From positions 40,914,629 to 40,978,628 of the forward strand of contig CM037787.1 in assembly GCA_021229015.1 (NCBI GenBank): a DNA stretch of 64,000 nucleotides, written 5' to 3'. Position 1 is the first letter of the stretch. Every line of letters starts with the position of its first letter. Below the pieces are notes generated by a model. The model was not told the DNA's origin and ran no database searches. It saw only the letters and a list, made by a program, of their open reading frames with translations. Of the stretch, positions 33,305-45,539 are shown in pieces. This DNA is from Solen grandis (lineage: Eukaryota > Mollusca > Bivalvia > Adapedonta > Solenidae). The position numbers and the translations under genes are program-made.

Positions 33305-34923
33305 TCTAAGTAAACAAAACATAGTTTTCCATTTGATCAGGTTTCACCCTGTAGCTATCATTTATATATCAATTTACGGAGGGGGTCATTCAGCTTGCTG
33401 ATCAAAGTTTTATGTTGATGCATGATGATTAAAGAGTTGACACCCCCCAGAGTTATGACGAAGGAATAATGTAATGCGGCTTACTCATAAATATGTCTGG
33501 TAAGGTTTGCTTAAAGAATAAATGTGTAGGTGGGTGGAGGTATACCGGGGTGGATGATCGAGGTACATTTCACGGTGACAACTCATACCTTGTAAACATA
33601 ACACGGCGGTAACGAAAATAGTTTGGTTATGATACATACATGTACGTGTTACGGTGCCATTGGAGATCGAGAGTGGTGAATTACGTCCCATCATCAGTAT
33701 TTCGATCATTTCTTGCTTCTCTTACAGCAAATTGAAGTACCATCGACAGTAATTTGATTAAATCTGCTTCGATTTTACGTCCCACTGACACCATTTTGAT
33801 CATTTGAGACCTTTGTATGCTTTGACTTTACGTAGGCCCCACCCACCGACAGTTTTTCATACTTACCTTGATTTTATACTTTCATTTCAGTACTTTGACC
33901 ATTTAGATTCATTGAATTTACGTCTCATCGACATCGTCTCGGTCATTTGGAGATTTAGTTTACTTGCTTCGAATTTCAGTGCCGTCGGGAGAACTTTGGT
34001 GCTTTGGGGACTTAGTTTGCTTGTTTCGATTTAACGTTCCGTTTAACGTTTTCGATTACTTGGGACTTACCTTGCTTCGATATAATGCACCTTATCGATA
34101 GTTTTTCTGTCTTTTGTGGCGTTCTAACTACATTTGATGTACATACGTGGCGCTGTCAACCTGCAGTATTTCGTTGTGAAAAACGAGGGCTGAACTTGAT
34201 ATCTGATCCACTCACAATTCTTATAATTCTAAGACCGATCAATCAGTCGCTGGGTACACATGAATGTATCTAGAACTGGCTTTTCACACATGACAATTTT
34301 GAGGACTCTGTTATGTCACGGTAAAGGATTGAACCTACGACCTTGCGGTAGGTTTGTGTATAGCAGGATAGGATATAATTTTAACTAACACCGAAATAAG
34401 CAGCCACCGCCTCTAATTAAATGTGCAATCATCTTTGAAAAAAAATGTTTCTAACATGTTGCTGAGAATTATGCTTACTTTAAGAAGTTTTGGAAAATCG
34501 ATATCCCCAGAAAAGATGGTATCGTGCAGATATACAACACAGAAGAGTCTGTTTAATCATCATTTACCCGCATTTGCACAGACCTTCTTGTCTGCAAGGC
34601 GACTTTTTTTTCTCCATGACTTGAGATCTCCACAACGCCCTGCCTAAAGTTCTTTACATAGAAATGATTATATCATGAAATGTCCTTCAAACCCCCATCT
34701 TTAACTTCCGTTTTGAAGGGTATTTTGCTGAAACCGTGTTATCAGCAAACATCGAGCCATATATCACACAGGCTAAATTTAGCACGCGATCTTTCCCATA
34801 TACTTGTGTGCACTCAGGTTAAATATAGAACACTGGAATTTCTAGTGTAATGGAAAACTTCTTTCAACCTGAGAGCTTAAAATAGACGGGAATAAACCAA
34901 CATTTTCATTGCGGAACAAAAAC

Positions 34924-34964
<41 letters not shown>

Positions 34965-35084
34965 CCTTACTGGCTCTCTCCAACTATCTCTCTTAAATGA
35001 ACACTTCTGTCTCTCTTTCAAACACAGTGGCACACATTCTATCCCTTTCTTTTCTTCTTTTGCACTCTTATATCATCATCGTAA

Positions 35085-35116
<32 letters not shown>

Positions 35117-35160
35117 GCTAAAATTACATCTTCCGCAAAAACGAGCAATATATACACCAT
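33305..35160. other. Intergenic, no gene seen
   Basis: Contains a (CA)n tract at 34926-34961 and a (CT)n tract at 35085-35116. Between about 33740 and 34070 a TTTCGATTT.ACGT-type phrase recurs imperfectly. No exon recognised. Confidence 0.5.
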
Positions 35161-35166
35161 ACATAT

Positions 35167-35362
35167 ATACATCCATCAATCCATCATAAAATTCTCATCA
35201 TGGTCCATCAAATGATCGTGAGAATTTAATAGTAATTGCAAGCCTTTAAAGACTTTGAGCAATCGAACCTTTATCTTCAAGTCATTGGATGCTTGCATCT
35301 GCACTGAGGTCTTTTTAAGCATATGAGGGAGCATGATTTTAACTTATTGATGGAGGAATATC
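35167..35362 (+). mobile_element. TTAA-type MITE, family 3 (diverged)
   Basis: ATCCATCAATCCATCATAAA, GTCCATCAAATGATCGTGAG and GGATGCTTGCATCTGCACTG match 8646-8838. Ends lack intact TTAA. Confidence 0.7.
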
Positions 35363-36089
35363 TCATATATCATTCAATGAAAGTTATTGAAATGTTAACT
35401 TGCATGTAGTTACCGGAACTGTGTCGTTTGTATATTAAAATTATTACGTATTTACATGATTTATAATATTTTGTTCATACAACCTTTTATAAGATGCATT
35501 TGTATTTTTACCATATTGCTGTTCTCAAATAAGTGTTGTATCTCGTATTCTTTTCATAACTTGAGTATCTGGCACGTGTCATGACTGTTATGTTTATTAC
35601 AATTTCAATGTCTGACACCTTTAGTGGCTTCATTGATTATACCTTAGGTCATCTGGCGGCATGATAAGTTTAATCCGGTTTGTCAGTTTTATGGCTTTCC
35701 AGTAACTCCATTTACTGATGCATGATTGACATATCTGTTTATTCTGTAAGTTCTTCTAATATTTGTTGATTTACATCTTTGGTCCTTTGCAAAAGAATGT
35801 CAGGACAATCTCTACATACAGAATACCGTTTATTGATAATTTATATAATTCTTTAACGACACAGAGACTTCACATTTTAAGTTTAACAACGGACAAAATA
35901 TTTTGGATCATTTATCTTCCACCGGATGCCAATATAATCGGTATTTTATTGTTTATGTTATATTAAGTGCATATACATACTGATAATTTCTTCATTAAAA
36001 AAAAAATAGAAAATAAAAAAAAAGATTTTCGTTAACAAAATGCTTCATATCAGATTTTCGAATCCAATCTACGAAATTCAAGGTTAAAT

Positions 36090-36375
36090 GGGAAACACAC
36101 TTTTTATAACTTACTCTAATCCCTTTTAAGGTAAAGTCCATGTAATGGTTCCGCTACGTCTTGGACCACTTAACCTCTACCAAAATAACCAAGGTACCTT
36201 AAGAGACCTTGGTTATCTCCGTTAAGGGCCATGAGGTCCGAAATGTAGCGAAACCATTACAGGGACTTTACCTTAAGATTTCTTGGTTGGACCAGTTCTT
36301 TGCGCCTTGGAAATTCCACTTACCCCGCTCTGGGGTCAATGAACATCACAATTGAACCAGAGCGCCCTTTATATG
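36090..36375 (-). mobile_element. SINE-3 copy interrupted by a palindromic MITE
   Basis: GGGAAACACACTTTTTATAA and CTTGGTTGGACCAGTTCTTT are consecutive parts of SINE-3, separated here by 36126-36276. Confidence 0.7.
36126..36276. mobile_element. TTAA-type palindromic MITE, family 2, complete copy
   Basis: TTAA, GGTAAAGTCCATGTAATGGT at the left; ACCATTACAGGGACTTTACC, TTAA at the right. The interior ATAACCAAGGTACC / GAGACCTTGGTTAT is also inverted, so nearly the whole 143 bp folds back. Same family as 10702-10864. Inserted into a SINE-3. Confidence 0.9.
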
Positions 36376-36844
36376 TACCCCTTGCCACACCCACCTATAT
36401 TACTTAGATGAAGCAATGACCGCTGGGTTCATGATTTCATTTAAATTTCCCCCGTTAATACAAAGGTCAGTGAACTACAAACAAATCAACAGGCAGATTC
36501 GGTCCATCTTTATAACTGAAACCATCGGCAAAGTATGAGTCAATATTGAAACATACTTATTTTTTATCACTGAGGCATGCCTTAAAGGTGGGCATAAGAA
36601 TTTAACAAACGGGTTCAGATCTAACATTACAGATTAAATATCTTTATTATTCTTTAAAATCAGTTCGATGCTGCGGTCACTAACCTGTAAAAAATATGTA
36701 TTGCTTATGTCAAAGCGTTAACTTTCTGACATATTTTTGAATGATATATTAAGGTATGAAGAGATTGGAACTTTGTTGACATCAGACAAACATATCAGGC
36801 TTCTTCTCTGTGGTGCATACTAGTATTACTTCTAAACTAATACT

Positions 36845-36925
36845 TATGGCATGATACCACACCCATGATACCACACCCATGATACCACACCCATGATACC
36901 ACACCCATGATACCACGCCCATGCA
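36845..36925. repeat. 14-bp tandem repeat, about five copies
   Basis: ATGATACCACACCC repeated at an exact 14-bp step. The same phrase occurs once in the SINE-1 body (near 51808, minus orientation), suggesting an expansion of part of a SINE. Confidence 0.9.
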
Positions 36926-37650
36926 GTCACAAATATCCTTATAACGGCCCTACCAGGCCTCCTCTTCAAAACTATACACATATAAAAACCATTTTAGCAA
37001 ACATGGTGATCGAACCAGCGGCCCGCTTTCCAATTTTCTTGGAAGTTTCCGATACTGAAAAGAGTGCATTTTTAACTTTGTTTTAAATTTGTTCGTTCAT
37101 TACGCACGTGCGTACAGGCAAACGCCTGAATATGCGCATGTATCACCGTGGTATATTGATGCGCCGCAGTACGTGATCAATGTGGTGAAATCTGGCCTAT
37201 ATTTTCCGTTGCCCTGTGACAAAAATATTTGTCTGAGTATTGTCGTTACAACCTCATAAATCGATATCGTCTGCCATCTGCCCTCGTAGGCAAATGAAGC
37301 AGAGCGCGTGCCGGAAGCTGTCGTTACCTAGAAACAAAACAAAGATTTTCGTCTGCGTGTTTTCTTGTCACGACAAGTAAATATGCACGATATCTACATG
37401 TATATACATACTTTGTTTGTGAGTTCTTACTCCACACGCATTTTGTCATTATGAAAAGAAGTAATTAAACTATCTGATTTCAGAAATTTGAATTTAGCCG
37501 AGATTTTCAAGTAAACAACGATTTTCGTAAACATCAACAACTGCGTAGCATACGTCATACGGATATTTCCATCGTCTGCTTAATTCTTATTGTGTGAAAT
37601 TTGATAAAACACCAGGGGTTACAGAGCAGCTCGGTTTAAAGAGCGCTGAT
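36926..37650. other. Intergenic, no gene seen
   Basis: Somewhat less AT-rich and with more CpG than its surroundings around 37080-37330. No exon recognised. Confidence 0.4.
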
Positions 37651-37654
37651 TTAA

Positions 37655-37850
37655 ATTTATTTATTTACGTCGATTGGAAAACAAGCTCTTACAACTTAAA
37701 ATATTACACTAAGCCCTATCGACGGTTCCTGGATTGGAGCAGTACTTTGCGTCTAAGAAAGTCATGAACATCCCTATGCCCACCACGGCGTCGAACCCAC
37801 AACCTTCACATCTACGGCTGGGTACTTTACCACTGGACAACAGCGCCCTG
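37655..37850 (-). mobile_element. tRNA-derived SINE-3
   Basis: Minus-strand head GGGCGCTGTTGTCCAGTGGT and GGTTGTGGGTTCGACGCCGT, then body with TGCTCCAATCCAGGAACCGT and AGCTTGTTTTCCAATCGACG. Confidence 0.8.
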
Positions 37851-38660
37851 AAATTTAAAAAAAAAATAACAACAAGAAACGAATGACCGTCCTGACAAAT
37901 GACTTTAAGTCCCTGGCTCAAGCTTGTGCATTGAAAATAAAAATAAACATATTCTAAATTTAAGAGAAAATTGTCAGATACTTCCAGATGCTATGCCTGC
38001 AGTACTAACAAGGACTTAAAGAAAATGACTACTGACGTTGCTTAACAGGGATTAAAATCCCATTACAATCAATTTAACACGATTTTTTTTCTCTACAAAT
38101 AGATCTGCCCTGATGCTGAAAACAACAATATAAGCCTCGTTAAACATCATTATATGCAGAATCTAAACTAAGATTCAACCCAGCAGGTGTTTCGCATCTC
38201 GGAGATCTGAATAGTTTTGCATATGTGTCAGTCGTATCTACTTCCCATCAGCATCCCACCGGAAATCGATCTTCTTCCACTTTTTATCAATATTTAACAT
38301 CTTATCATGCTACAATTACTTTGACATGCTCTTGTGTCATCATAAAAAAATTCTCAACATTCTTGTGGAAACGGAATACTTGGTGTGCTAAAAATAGATA
38401 AGGGTAGAATTATTGAGCTGAAGGGCCAGTATTTACCGCAAGCCGTCTGCTCGACCGTTCCCACCCAATTCCCATTATCAGACATCCCGTTATTTTGTCC
38501 CAGTTGTGCGAAGCGTTTTCCAGCAAAAACCCCATTTACAATACGAGGGCCCTCTTCATCAATGATTTTATTGATTCACTGTTTTCAACCTCTTTGTTTT
38601 GTATCAAAACAAAGATTTTATTGCCATTGATAGAAAGTTTGCCAGATCGGGCATGTTTGT

Positions 38661-39000
38661 CACGTGACTAATTTAATCCCTGTACTCAGACGCTGTGCAC
38701 TGCACCGTGACTCAACACCGCCAATCTCTCACGCTACTATGACTACTCTATGTGTTTCCTTTATTTGGCGGGTCAAAGATATTTTTAGCGTATACTATCA
38801 CGAGGAAAATAACCAGTCTATTTTAACTCAGCGCATTGACTGGCTATAACCAATGACGCACTGATTTTTCCACGGTTTTGATTGGATAACTGTTCATGCC
38901 CTGACGTCAGTGTTTGAAAAGTGGATGTTTTACTACAGCTCGTCATTGTAGTATAGGACAGGCCACGAGTCAACATCGGATTTCACGGCTCCATATTATC
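38661..39000 (+). promoter_or_regulatory. Presumed promoter region of the IER-type gene
   Basis: Upstream of the intronless gene at 39097: E-box CACGTG at 38661-38666, TTTGGCGGG (E2F-like) near 38763, CCAAT at 38850-38854 overlapping TGACGCA at 38854-38860, inverted CCAAT (ATTGG) at 38881-38885, a perfect cAMP-response element TGACGTCA at 38902-38909, and CCATATTATC (imperfect CArG box) at 38991-39000. No clear TATA box was seen. Confidence 0.5.
38902..38909. promoter_or_regulatory. cAMP-response element TGACGTCA
   Basis: Perfect palindromic CREB/ATF site, 188 bp upstream of the ATG of the IER-type gene. Vertebrate immediate-early genes commonly carry such sites; function here is inferred. 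Confidence 0.6.
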
Positions 39001-39096
39001 ATTGTAATCAATCGGATAACGATCGTTTCACGGAGTTTGTGATCTAAAAGGACTTAAAGCTTTATTTGTGATTAAAGGAACTTAGTAATAATTGCA

Positions 39097-40005
39097 ATGG
39101 GTACCACGGAAGCTCAACGATTAATTGCTGTGTCCCTCGGGAAAATTGCGATGTCTCGCCAACAGCGTGGAGGGATAAACTTACACAAAAACCTACTTGT
39201 AGCCAGTGTTTTACATAAGGCTCGCACTACCTACATGATGGACAATTTCCAAGTGTTGCTTGCAAACAAAAAGGCTCAGGCAGAAAAGGAAGCTGCAGCT
39301 AAAATGGTAACTGAAGTGACACACGAAACGGAACAGAAAGACAATGTAATTGACACGAAACAAGCTGAATCAATGGACGTTTCGCGTGGGGTCACGGCCT
39401 GTAGTCGTCTTAACGGGAATGAGGCCCAAAGCGGGGAACGCGTTGAACGTCGGGTTATGAAATCAGCCGATAAAGAAAACATGGTGCCATCGACAGATTC
39501 AACAAGAGACAGTGAACAGTTGAGCAACAAATCTTGTGTACGGGATTCAACTCCCATTGTAACGGGAAAAGTCCCGTTATCGTCAAACAATGGAACCAGT
39601 GATTACGTCAGCAATGCAGGTTGCAGGTGCAGTTCGGGAAAACGGAGACGATCCTTTGTTGAAACGGACTCTGGTACTTTGGCAAAGAAAGCTCGTTTTG
39701 AAGAGGATTCTGACTCAGATTGTGACACGGAATTTGACACAAAGGATGGTTATGAAAGCATGCACACCGAACCTTCACAAGTGTCCAACCTTGTTGACAT
39801 TTTCAACTCGGGTTTTAACGGATTATACCGAAGTGACAACGAAGTGTCCAGCTCGGACGATAACACCTCACCGAAAACTGGACATTTAAATGTATACGTA
39901 AGTTCGGACAGACAAACCCACCAATTCGTGCTAAAAGACGTGAGTTGTGCCACTCAACTGAAGGACAATGTGACAGTTCCAACAGCAATTGCGTTGGCAG
40001 TGTAG
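39097..40005 (+). CDS. IER2/IER5-family immediate-early response protein
   Basis: Intronless gene for 302 residues. Residues 5-47 ([20 protein letters not shown], then [20 protein letters not shown]) match the N-terminal IER domain shared by IER2 and IER5, closer to IER5. The C-terminal [13 protein letters not shown] (231-243) matches the second conserved motif of the family. Between them is a polar, Ser-rich, probably disordered region with basic clusters KRRR (182-185) and KKAR (197-200), likely a nuclear localisation signal, and an acidic [13 protein letters not shown] stretch (202-214). Family members are nuclear, induced by growth factors or stress, and act in PP2A/HSF1 regulation; that role is inferred. 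The lack of introns, the upstream CRE and a downstream AU-rich element fit an immediate-early gene. The start is the first ATG of the frame and begins directly with the domain. Confidence 0.9.
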   Translation: MGTTEAQRLIAVSLGKIAMSRQQRGGINLHKNLLVASVLHKARTTYMMDNFQVLLANKKAQAEKEAAAKMVTEVTHETEQKDNVIDTKQAESMDVSRGVTACSRLNGNEAQSGERVERRVMKSADKENMVPSTDSTRDSEQLSNKSCVRDSTPIVTGKVPLSSNNGTSDYVSNAGCRCSSGKRRRSFVETDSGTLAKKARFEEDSDSDCDTEFDTKDGYESMHTEPSQVSNLVDIFNSGFNGLYRSDNEVSSSDDNTSPKTGHLNVYVSSDRQTHQFVLKDVSCATQLKDNVTVPTAIALAV

Positions 40006-40607
40006 AATGTATTATTGTTGTTGTTGAACTTGGATTAATCCACAAAAGACGTTTTTCACGCCTTGAATGGATTAGTAACATACTATCATGCTCTCAGATG
40101 ATCTTTGTTTTGTTTACCATCCAGCGTATACAAAAGAAATGTTTACAATAGTCCCAAAATTTGTGCAATTATGGAAAATGTATTCTTGATAGAGGGATTT
40201 TTTTTCAAATCATTTTGTGATTTTAAAAGGAATATATGTTGTTAGGAATACGTGTTCAATCTTGTGTACTGATAGTAAGAATTGTTTGGAATAATTACGT
40301 GTATTGACGGTGAAAACTGAATCGATTGCCATATAAGTTTATAATTCAATTTGATGCTATATTTAGATCGAGGTCTCACAACAGCATATTATAGTCGCTA
40401 TTTCATCACAGACTCATGTGTGAATGATACTGAATGATATTTGATGATCTCAATTTCAGTCGTCAGTAAATGCTATTTTTATTAATCATGACGTCACTCC
40501 TACAGTTTGTTGATTTTAATCGTAGTATGGTGAAATGGTCAGCTATCATCTCGTGACCAGTTTTAACATTATTATGAAATGCCATCCGCTATGGTCAATC
40601 TCCGATG

Positions 40608-40616
40608 TTATTTATT
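40608..40616 (+). promoter_or_regulatory. AU-rich element nonamer TTATTTATT
   Basis: Perfect UUAUUUAUU instability nonamer about 600 bp after the IER-type stop. It would lie in the 3' UTR if the transcript runs to the AATAAA at 41272. Such elements are typical of short-lived immediate-early mRNAs. Confidence 0.4.
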
Positions 40617-41271
40617 GTACACAATTTATGTAAGTATTTTATAACAGGGTCATTTGTAAACACTTATCATGCCAATGACCTCCTTACAACAACATGTCCA
40701 TAGACCACGTGGTCGATTTCTTATCTCGAGCTGAACTTGTAAACTTGACGCCTGACTTTGGTCGAATTTAGTCTGCTTCATCTGACATTGTACATAGTTT
40801 TGTAATTCAAAATCTACGTGACGATAAATAGGTGCGGCATCCATATTATTTCCTTTGAGAATGTGTATTAAGTGCCTTAATCTAGGCGTTTATTTCATGA
40901 CCCACTTTCCTCTCGCGCGATGACGTTAACACCGCGTGTAAATAGTCCGCATTCCGAACTACCTTATCTATCATCGTAGCAAAATAACAGATAGATCATT
41001 CCGCGCCTAGCTAATGAGATGACTAGTAAATTTCCATAGCGACAAAGTCCCCCCCCCCCCTTTTTTTTCACCCCGGGCCATAATATCGAGCGAAGTGAGA
41101 CATTCAGAAGTCAAATAATATTGTCTGGCCCCACTGGAGCGTGACTTTTCAGTGAGACGCTTTCTTTGTCCTGTATACAGAACGTGTTATGGGATGCTTT
41201 GAGGCGCGTTGTTAAGGTGAAGGGGCGGTTGAAAGGTTCGAATATCGATTTAGGACAGATGTAAAATTAAC

Positions 41272-41277
41272 AATAAA
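41272..41277 (+). promoter_or_regulatory. Possible polyadenylation signal, IER-type gene
   Basis: First AATAAA noticed downstream of 40005, about 1.27 kb after the stop. Placement is a guess without transcript data. Confidence 0.3.
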
Positions 41278-41279
41278 GC

Positions 41280-43400
41280 GAGACCTTGGGGGAACCGGAC
41301 AGGGCATGTTTAGAGGTTGGCCTATTAATGTATATTAAGGGCTGAACATGGGACGCACATGTTTACGAGTTTGGCTCGAAAGGGTGATGATCAGGGATTA
41401 TCCTGTTTACGTCAGAGAGAAAATTGTTAGCACTGACAAGCGTAGAGTTGTATATTTAAATGACTCATTATTTATATATTTATTTATTGTTGATATGTAA
41501 GTAACAGAAGCGTAACGGGATAAAGTAATGAGTGGGGAAAGGAGAGAGGGGGGGGGGGGATACGTATTACCTTTTAATCCTGTCTTATATGTTATCATAT
41601 GGATCAAATACTTGTGGAAGAGAGGATTGTCGAGTGTTTTGCTTGAGATTTGTGGGTCAGACGGTGCGAGAATTCAGTGCAGTATTTTTGTGATCGTGGG
41701 TTGAATGTGAGTACGAATGAAGTGAGAGTCGAATATAATCATAATTTATTATCATGACTGTATATATTTAAAAAAATGAAAAATATTTATTGAACAAGAT
41801 GAAAAAAAAAAAGATATAAAAAATGAAGAAAAATAAAAATTATAAAAATTATCACTTGTTTTTGTTTGAAATTTGCCCTGGTAATTTTTCAGATAATGAA
41901 GACTTTTAATAGCCCTGCTACACGCACACTTTTAATGAGAGTTTATGTAGATGTATAGACAGACGTTTTGTACGAAATACAAATACACACACGCGTGTAC
42001 ACACAGACCTACATATCAAGAGAGAGAGAGAGAGAGAGAGGATGTGTAGATAGTTTGAAAGATAAAGAAAGGTAGAAATAGTTACACACTTGTCCTTATT
42101 TTTCTTATTTACATGAACTCGATTTTACATTTCAAACAGGGGGATATTTGGTCTAGTTTCAAGACAATGTGACCGGTGTATCATGTGCAGCTTGGCCATG
42201 ATGACGTCACAGTAAAACAGGGTCAAAGTTGTCTTGTGTAGACAAACGTTTCAAAACGACTGGAAGACAGTGATAATTAAAATAATCAAAATTCTTCATT
42301 CTTCAATTGAGTTTTTTTTTATTATTTCTTTTCTTATATTACTTGATATATAATGAGGTAGGCTAAGAACAGAACATTCCTTAATTTCATCCCAGGTGTA
42401 AGAGAGAGAGAGAGGTGGTGATTCCAATCTGTTATGTAATAATCTATGAACAATGCGTCAATAGCTTCGTCGTTCAATATTTTTTTCTGACACCATTATG
42501 ACAGACTCAGACGCATCATGATATGTGCATTATGTCACATGACTAATCATATGATCTTGTACTTTATGACACGGCGACCAATCGTTTAAATGATTCATCG
42601 GCAGGGGGCCTGGGTCACGTGACAACATCTGGTTCCCGTCTGCCCCTAGCAACATACCGACTGCCCCCTAAGAACTTTAGCCGGTTCTAGCAGACGACAA
42701 TTATCTTCTCCTGCAGATATTTCTGATCTATGTTATACACAAGCCAGGTTCCCATAGTAACGGTTATTTTGTTAAACCTTTGCAAGTGGTCACCCGTACT
42801 AAACAGCCAGCCGTACTGCTATGATATATATATGATGTATATATATATATCTGTGCTCAGTAGCCCCTTGAAGGTAAAAGCCACGACTATATTACCGATT
42901 TGACTGTCTTCTTCAGTACTCTTCCACACAAGAGGTACCTAAGAAATGACCTATGGACTCACCTTTAAGACTAAGTCATACTCGAATACTAAGGGGCGAA
43001 TTTATGTAGTATTTCAGTTCTTCACAAATATTTATTGCAAGTAACGTAACTTTTTTGAATTTATATTAATGAGTTAACATATTATGGGGAAATGTGCCCT
43101 ACCTGTTTCTTCTTTAAGTCCTTAGCGTGGAATTTCCACCAGCGCTAAGTAATAATTAGATCCCAAGTATCGTCCTTCTTATTACCCTGATAAAATGCAT
43201 ACATGTTGTTGGTCTGTATTGAAACAAGATATTTACTTAAATAGCTCGTAAAATAAGATTCTATCTTACATAAGATTTTTTTTAAAGTATTACTTAGCGC
43301 AAAGTATTGTAGGTGTTTATAACCAGATATGACCTGCGCTATTCGATGGTTTTTGCCCGAAAATTCTGTTACTTCCAGAGAAAAAAAAGGGAGGGGCGGG
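41280..43400. other. Intergenic, no gene seen
   Basis: G run at 41550-41559, (AG)n at 42021-42040, (TA)n near 42827-42850, and a G run at 43398-43413. No exons recognised. Confidence 0.5.
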
Positions 43401-43412
43401 GGGGGGGGGGGG

Positions 43413-43620
43413 GTTCTGTGGCCTGGTGGTTATATATAGTTGCTGATTTACAATTACTTTGTTCCCCACCACTGTTGGTTCGATTCCCGGCAGGGTCACT
43501 GCAATTTTTCATGTGAATAAGCCTCCCAGTTGGTTTGCAGTAGGTCGATGCTCAAAACCCGGGTGCCTTTGTGCTCTTGGGTTCTTCTTCCGACCATGAT
43601 TAACTGGACGTCTCAATACA
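43413..43620 (+). mobile_element. tRNA-derived SINE-2
   Basis: TTCTGTGGCCTGGTGGTTAT head, GGTTCGATTCCCGGCAGGGT B-box, CCCAGTTGGTTTGCAGTAGG and ACCATGATTAACTGGACGTC body. It is followed by (CAA)n tracts. Confidence 0.8.
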
Positions 43621-44161
43621 CGACAACAACAACAACAACAACTCGGAACCCACTTGACAACAACAACAACAACTGGGAACCCACTTAAAGGGATAAGCTC
43701 TGACCACATGTAGAGTTAAATACCATCTATGTCTACACTGTTAGCCACACTCAGAACATTCTGTGTCACAATAGCTTCGCTACTTTTTTAAGACTCCAGT
43801 CCGCGAAATCTGATAACAGCATTGAGAAATAAAGCAAGATGAAAGGAAAAATCGTGACATCCATGGAAACAGAAGTCACGAAGAGAGACTGTTAGCACGA
43901 CCTAGAGTCGTGATTGTCAAAGATGTCTGTGATTTAAGTGAACAGGCTCTTTGTATTTTAAATTTTAGTAGTTTTTGTTGTTTACGAGGTAGATGTCTAT
44001 TTCGTGGACATTGCAGGGTATGAAATAGGGAATGAAATGCACGATTATCGTGCCCTCAGTTAAACCTGTGTCTGGAAGTCACCCGTTGTTAGCAGTCAGG
44101 CTGCAATTTGCGATAAGTAAGTACTTCAATTCTTGACTTTGACAGAAACGCAGTTCAACGT

Positions 44162-44205
<44 letters not shown>
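44162..44205. repeat. (TTTA)n microsatellite
   Basis: About eleven TTTA units, 130 bp before the 34-bp minisatellite. Confidence 0.95.
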
Positions 44206-44334
44206 TTACTCAAGAGATCTATATTACTAACTAAGTTTTCATGAATTATTATCTTAAAATCAAACAAACAAATGATATTTGTCATTTAATCAAACACATG
44301 AGCATACAATTAAGAATGAGGAGTTTCATCCCTA

Positions 44335-45538
44335 TGTATTTTAGAATCACTTGTGGTGATCCGAGTCTTGTATTTTAGAATCATTTGTGGTTGTCCGAGT
44401 CGTGTATTTTAGAATCACTTGTGGTGGTCCGAGTCTTGTATTTTAGAATCACTTGTAGTGGTCCGAGTCGTGTATTTTAGAATCACTTGTGGTGGTCCGA
44501 GTCGTGTATTTTAGAATCACTTGTGGTGGTCCGAGTCTTGTATTTTAGAATCACTTGTAGTGGTCCGAGTCGTGTATTTTAGTACCACTTGTGGTGGTCC
44601 GAGTCCTGTATTTTAGTATCACTTGTTGTGATCCGAGTCGTGTATTTAGTATCACTTGTGGTGGTCCGGGTTGTGTATTTTAGAATCACTTGTGGTAGTC
44701 CGAGTCTTGTATTTTAGTATCACTTGTGGTGGTCCGAGTCTTGTATCTTAGTATCACTTGTGGTGGTCCGAGTCGTGTATTTTAGTATCACTTGTGGTGG
44801 TCCGGGTCTTGTATTTTAGTATCACTTGTGGTGGTCCGGGTCTTGTATTTTAGTATCACTTGTGGTGGTCAGAGTCGTGTATTTTAGTATCACTTGTGGT
44901 GGTCTGAGTCTTGTATTTTAGTACCATGTGGTGGTCTGAGTCTTGTATTTTAGTATCACTTGTGGTGGTCGAGTCGTGTATTTTAGTATCACTTGTGGTG
45001 GTCTGAGTCTTGTATTTTAGTATCACTTGTGGTGGTCTGAGTCTTGTATTTTAGTATCACTTGTGGTGGTCTGAGTCGTGTATTTTAGTATCATTTGTGG
45101 TGGTCAGAGTCGTGTATTTTAGTATCACTTGTGGTGGTCTGAGTCTTGTATTTTAGTATCACTTGTGGTGGTCTGAGTCTTGTATTTTAGTATCACTTGT
45201 GGTGGTCAGAGTCGTGTATTTTAGTATCACTTGTGGTGGTCTGAGTCTTGTATTTTAGTATCACTTGTGGTGGTCCGGGTCTTGTATTTTAGTATCACTT
45301 GTGGTGGTCGAGTCTTGTATTTTAGTATCACTTGTGGTGGTCCGGGTCTTGTATTTTAGTATCACTTGTGGTGGTCCGAGTCTTGTATTTTAGTATCACT
45401 TGTGGTGGTCTGAGTCTTGTATTTTAGTATCACTTGTGGTGGTCAGAGTCGTGTATTTTAGTATCACTTATGGTGGTCCGAGTCGTGTATTTTAGTATCA
45501 CTTGTGGTGGTCCGGGTCTTGTATTTTAGTATTACTTA
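44335..45538 (+). repeat. 34-bp minisatellite, about 35 copies
   Basis: Unit: TAGTATCACTTGTGGTGGTC followed by CGAGTCTTGTATTT, 34 bp exactly in most copies. Early copies have AGAATCAC and later ones AGTATCAC. The block after GTGGTGGTC varies among CGAG, CGGG, TGAG and AGAG, and before TGTA between TCT and TCG. A few copies have short deletions (near 44928, 44970, 45309). There are no unique spacers and no long open frame. Confidence 0.97.
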
Positions 45539-45539
45539 G

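Noticed and set aside
42895..42930. Second hammerhead-like phrase (GACTGTCTTCTTCAG)
   Set aside because: It lacks the CTGATGA core (CTGAAGA) and a paired stem II.
44335..45538. CRISPR-like look of a regularly spaced array
   Set aside because: Repeats are contiguous at 34 bp with no unique spacers, and the genome is eukaryotic; it is a minisatellite.
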